The notes beneath the pieces were generated by a model. It had not been told where the DNA came from. It made no database searches and was given only the letters and a program-made list of their open reading frames with translations. Positions 24,485 to 26,492 of a stretch of 26,492 nucleotides of DNA are shown piece by piece; position 1 is the first letter of the stretch, and every line of letters begins with the position of its first letter. Source of the DNA: Bacteroidales bacterium UBA2295 (GTDB taxonomy: Bacteria > Bacteroidota > Bacteroidia > Bacteroidales > Tenuifilaceae); assembly GCA_002345825.1 (NCBI GenBank), contig DDWD01000181.1:155-26646 (forward strand). The letters are read 5' to 3'. The position numbers and the translations under genes are program-made.

Positions 24485-24850
24485 ATGATTATGGTTTTAG
24501 TAAGGCTGCTTATTGCTATGGTTTTAACCCTTTGGTTTACCTCGGGGTATGCACAAAAAATATTTCAGGCGCAATCGGCTGATGAAGCAAGTGTTAAGGT
24601 TTATCCTGTTGAAGAACCCGACAATGCCGACCTGTGGGTTTGCTTTGTTTGGGATGAGGCCGAAATTACCCGCACCGGCCTTTGGATGGATATGCGTTTT
24701 GACCATGAAGCCGATGTGATAATATTTTTTGTTGATGATGAGTCGCAAGCTGACCTGAAAATCTGGTTGGTTGATACCCCAGATGAATCAAAATGGTTAG
24801 ATCAAAGCAAGAAAAATCTCCTAAGCATAAACAAGAAACCTCCAAAGTAA
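24485..24850 (+). CDS. small exported DUF6150-like protein
   Basis: This 121-residue protein has a signal peptide (1-23, SGYAQ). Its mature part is made of short beta repeats with an xxADLxVxxV pattern (NADLWVCFVWDE, EADVIIFFVDDESQADLKIWLVD). This resembles DUF6150 proteins, small exported proteins of Bacteroidota whose function is unknown. The C-terminus is short and basic (NKKPPK). It starts 14 bp after the PorE-like gene and ends 28 bp before purM, so it belongs to that transcript. A second ATG two codons downstream is equally possible as the start. Confidence 0.65.
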   Translation: MIMVLVRLLIAMVLTLWFTSGYAQKIFQAQSADEASVKVYPVEEPDNADLWVCFVWDEAEITRTGLWMDMRFDHEADVIIFFVDDESQADLKIWLVDTPDESKWLDQSKKNLLSINKKPPK

Positions 24851-24878
24851 CTGTAACCGCCTTTACATTTTACCAATC

Positions 24879-26051
24879 ATGTCCGATAATCTTAGATATT
24901 CCCAACGTGGAGTTTCAGCATCCAAAGAGGATGTTCATAATGCCATTAGCCACTTAGACAAGGGGCTATACCCAAAGGCTTTTTGTAAAATTGTGCCCGA
25001 TATTCTGACGGGTAGTCCCGATCACTGTGTTGTGATGCATGCCGATGGAGCGGGTACCAAATCTTCATTAGCCTATATGTACTGGCGAGAGACTGGCGAC
25101 CTTTCGGTTTGGCGTGGCATTGCACAGGATGCTATTATAATGAATATTGACGATTTGCTCTGTGTAGGTGCAACCAACAATATCCTTCTATCGTCAACCA
25201 TTGGGCGGAATAAAAATCTGATTCCCGGTGATGTTATTGCCGAAATTATAAAAGGAACAGAGGAGTTTTGCCAGCAAATGCGCGATATGGGAGTGAATAT
25301 CCACCTCACTGGTGGCGAAACTGCCGATGTTGGCGATCTGGTTCGCACAGTAATTGTCGACTCAACCGTAACTGCCCGGATGCGCAAATCGGAAGTAATT
25401 GACAACTCCAACATCCGCGATGGTGATGTTATTGTAGGGTTTTCATCCTACGGACAAGCCAAATACGAATCGGAGTACAACGGTGGGATGGGGAGCAATG
25501 GCCTAACCTCGGCTCGTCATGATGTGTTTGCAAAGTATCTGGCCCAAAAATACCCCGAGAGTTTCGATCCTGCGGTTGATGAAAGCCTGATTTACTCTGG
25601 ATCACAAAAGCTAACGGATACGATTGCCGATTTGACTTTAGATGCAGGCAAGTTAGTGCTTAGCCCCACCCGAACCTATGCACCAATCATAAAGGAGGTG
25701 CTAGATAATTACCGACCCGTAATTCACGGAATGGTTCATTGCTCTGGTGGAGCACAAACTAAGGTGATGAATTTTGTGCATGATCTGTTTGTTGTAAAAG
25801 ATAATCTCTTTGCTATTCCTCCTCTTTTCGATTTAATTCAAACGGAATCGCAAACCCCATGGCAGGAGATGTACAAAGTGTTTAACATGGGGCATCGATT
25901 CGAGGTATACGTATTCCCTGAGTACGCCGAGGATATTATTGCAATAGCCAAGGAGTTTGGGGTGGATGCACAAATAGTTGGGTCGTGCCATAAACGAGAG
26001 AAGGGCAACAAACTTGTTGTGAAAAGCCCCAAGGGAGAGTTTATGTATTAG
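24879..26051 (+). CDS. purM: phosphoribosylformylglycinamidine cyclo-ligase (AIR synthetase)
   Basis: This cytoplasmic enzyme carries out the fifth step of purine synthesis, the ATP-dependent closure of FGAM to aminoimidazole ribonucleotide. The 390 residues match the longer Bacteroidota PurM form. Visible motifs are the N-terminal YSQRGVSA, HADGAGTKSSLAY, the metal/ATP motif MNIDDLLCVGA, and LTGGETADVGDLVRT. Further on are GFSSYGQAKYESEYNGGMGSNG and the C-terminal CSGGAQTKVMNFVHD and NMGHRFEVYV. It is complete and followed by a hairpin-T terminator. It lies 28 bp after the DUF6150-like gene and may share its transcript. I see no PurR- or riboswitch-like element before it. Confidence 0.96.
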   Translation: MSDNLRYSQRGVSASKEDVHNAISHLDKGLYPKAFCKIVPDILTGSPDHCVVMHADGAGTKSSLAYMYWRETGDLSVWRGIAQDAIIMNIDDLLCVGATNNILLSSTIGRNKNLIPGDVIAEIIKGTEEFCQQMRDMGVNIHLTGGETADVGDLVRTVIVDSTVTARMRKSEVIDNSNIRDGDVIVGFSSYGQAKYESEYNGGMGSNGLTSARHDVFAKYLAQKYPESFDPAVDESLIYSGSQKLTDTIADLTLDAGKLVLSPTRTYAPIIKEVLDNYRPVIHGMVHCSGGAQTKVMNFVHDLFVVKDNLFAIPPLFDLIQTESQTPWQEMYKVFNMGHRFEVYVFPEYAEDIIAIAKEFGVDAQIVGSCHKREKGNKLVVKSPKGEFMY

Positions 26052-26085
26052 CAGTGTGAAATACAGCTAAATAAAATTTTGATAT

Positions 26086-26119
26086 AAGGGGACACGTTAT
26101 GTGTCCCTTTCTTTTTTTG
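26086..26119 (+). terminator. purM intrinsic terminator
   Basis: AAGGGGACAC (26086-26095) pairs with GTGTCCCTTT (26101-26110), 10 pairs including one G-U, with a 5-nt loop. It is followed by a C and seven T residues. This is a classic intrinsic terminator beginning 34 bp after the purM stop. Confidence 0.92.
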
Positions 26120-26173
26120 CTTTTAGCATAACGGCATAAGTTGCCTATAAACAATCAATTTTCAAATTTGTTA

Positions 26174-26184
26174 CTGTGACACAG
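26174..26184. promoter_or_regulatory. palindrome upstream of the M20 dipeptidase gene
   Basis: CTGTG-A-CACAG is a perfect 5-bp-arm inverted repeat, 123 bp before the dipeptidase ATG and in the only gap where its promoter can lie. No TAnnTTTG box with a good -33 partner was found nearby. It is a possible operator only. Confidence 0.3.
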
Positions 26185-26307
26185 GGGTAATGTTGGTAGA
26201 GGTATAAGGGGGTATTTCGCGTGTGTTACGGAGCACTCTTGTTATGAAAATTGCCCGTTTTTTCTTATTATTACAGCACGAAATATTAATCAATCAAAAT
26301 AAAAGTT

Positions 26308-26492
26308 ATGGACTACATTAAGAAGTACGTTGAAGAGAATAAGGATCGCTTCCTCGACGAGCTGTTCGGGATGCTTCGCATTCCATCAATTAGCTCAATA
26401 GCCGATCACAAACCCGATATGCAGAAATGTGCCGAATACTGGCGCGATTCAATGCTTAGTGCTGGTGCCGATAAGGCCGAGGTATTCCCAAC
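26308..26492 (+). CDS. M20 family dipeptidase, 5' part
   Basis: The gene runs off the window after 61 codons. The N-terminus (MDYIKKYVEENKDRFLDEL, then FGMLRIPSIS, ADHKPDMQKCAEYW and LSAGADKAEVFP) is the typical helical start of cytoplasmic M20 (PepV/CNDP-like) dipeptidases, which use two zinc ions to hydrolyse dipeptides. The catalytic residues lie beyond the window, so activity cannot be judged. The start ATG is preceded by A/T-rich sequence with no Shine-Dalgarno. If intact it would finish, in the cytoplasm, the dipeptide breakdown begun by the S46 enzyme encoded 8 kb upstream, but it is a separate transcription unit. Confidence 0.85.
   Translation, partial: MDYIKKYVEENKDRFLDELFGMLRIPSISSIADHKPDMQKCAEYWRDSMLSAGADKAEVFP

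Overview
The window looks like a chromosomal piece of a Bacteroidota (Bacteroidales-like) genome. The evidence is type III glutamine synthetase, the long (~390 aa) form of PurM, an ECF sigma / FecR-DUF4974 anti-sigma pair driving a TonB-dependent receptor with an STN domain, an S46 dipeptidyl-peptidase, a PorE-like OmpA protein, Bacteroidota-type promoters (TTG about 18-19 bp upstream of TAnnTTTG) and a general lack of Shine-Dalgarno sequences. No rRNA, tRNA, CRISPR, insertion sequence or integrase was seen.

Layout. 1-456: a non-coding repeat block of AATC/ATCC tetranucleotides around two copies of a ~110 nt stem-loop unit. 457-2576 (minus): gpmI followed by a DUF3109 Cys-cluster protein. 2789-3919 (plus): a saccharopine/lysine dehydrogenase-like enzyme with a good promoter. 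4209-18621 (plus): a long co-directional block: ECF sigma factor (TTG start), FecR-type anti-sigma factor, STN-containing TonB-dependent receptor, DUF4876-like lipoprotein, DUF6850-like outer-membrane barrel, Calx-beta-like lipoprotein, a large stem-loop, secreted HExxHxxGxxH metalloprotease, S46 peptidase (DPP11-like), and a small Cys/His membrane protein. It ends at a perfect 23-bp bidirectional terminator shared with a convergent orphan lipoprotein gene (18714-19697, minus). 20086-22281: glnN with its own terminator. 22485-26051: PorE-like OmpA protein, DUF6150-like small secreted protein, and purM with terminator. 26308-end: 5' part of an M20-family dipeptidase.

The most interesting part is 4209-18621. 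The receptor has the N-terminal signalling domain used to relay substrate binding to a FecR anti-sigma factor, yet it has no SusD partner. In its place are two surface-lipoprotein candidates and a second outer-membrane barrel, followed by an endoprotease and a dipeptidyl-peptidase. My inference is a substrate-induced system that captures a protein or peptide-bound ligand at the surface, cuts it and imports the product. The substrate is unknown. The nearby lysine-dehydrogenase-like enzyme, glutamine synthetase and M20 dipeptidase give the window a general amino-acid/nitrogen flavour, but that neighbourhood may be coincidental.
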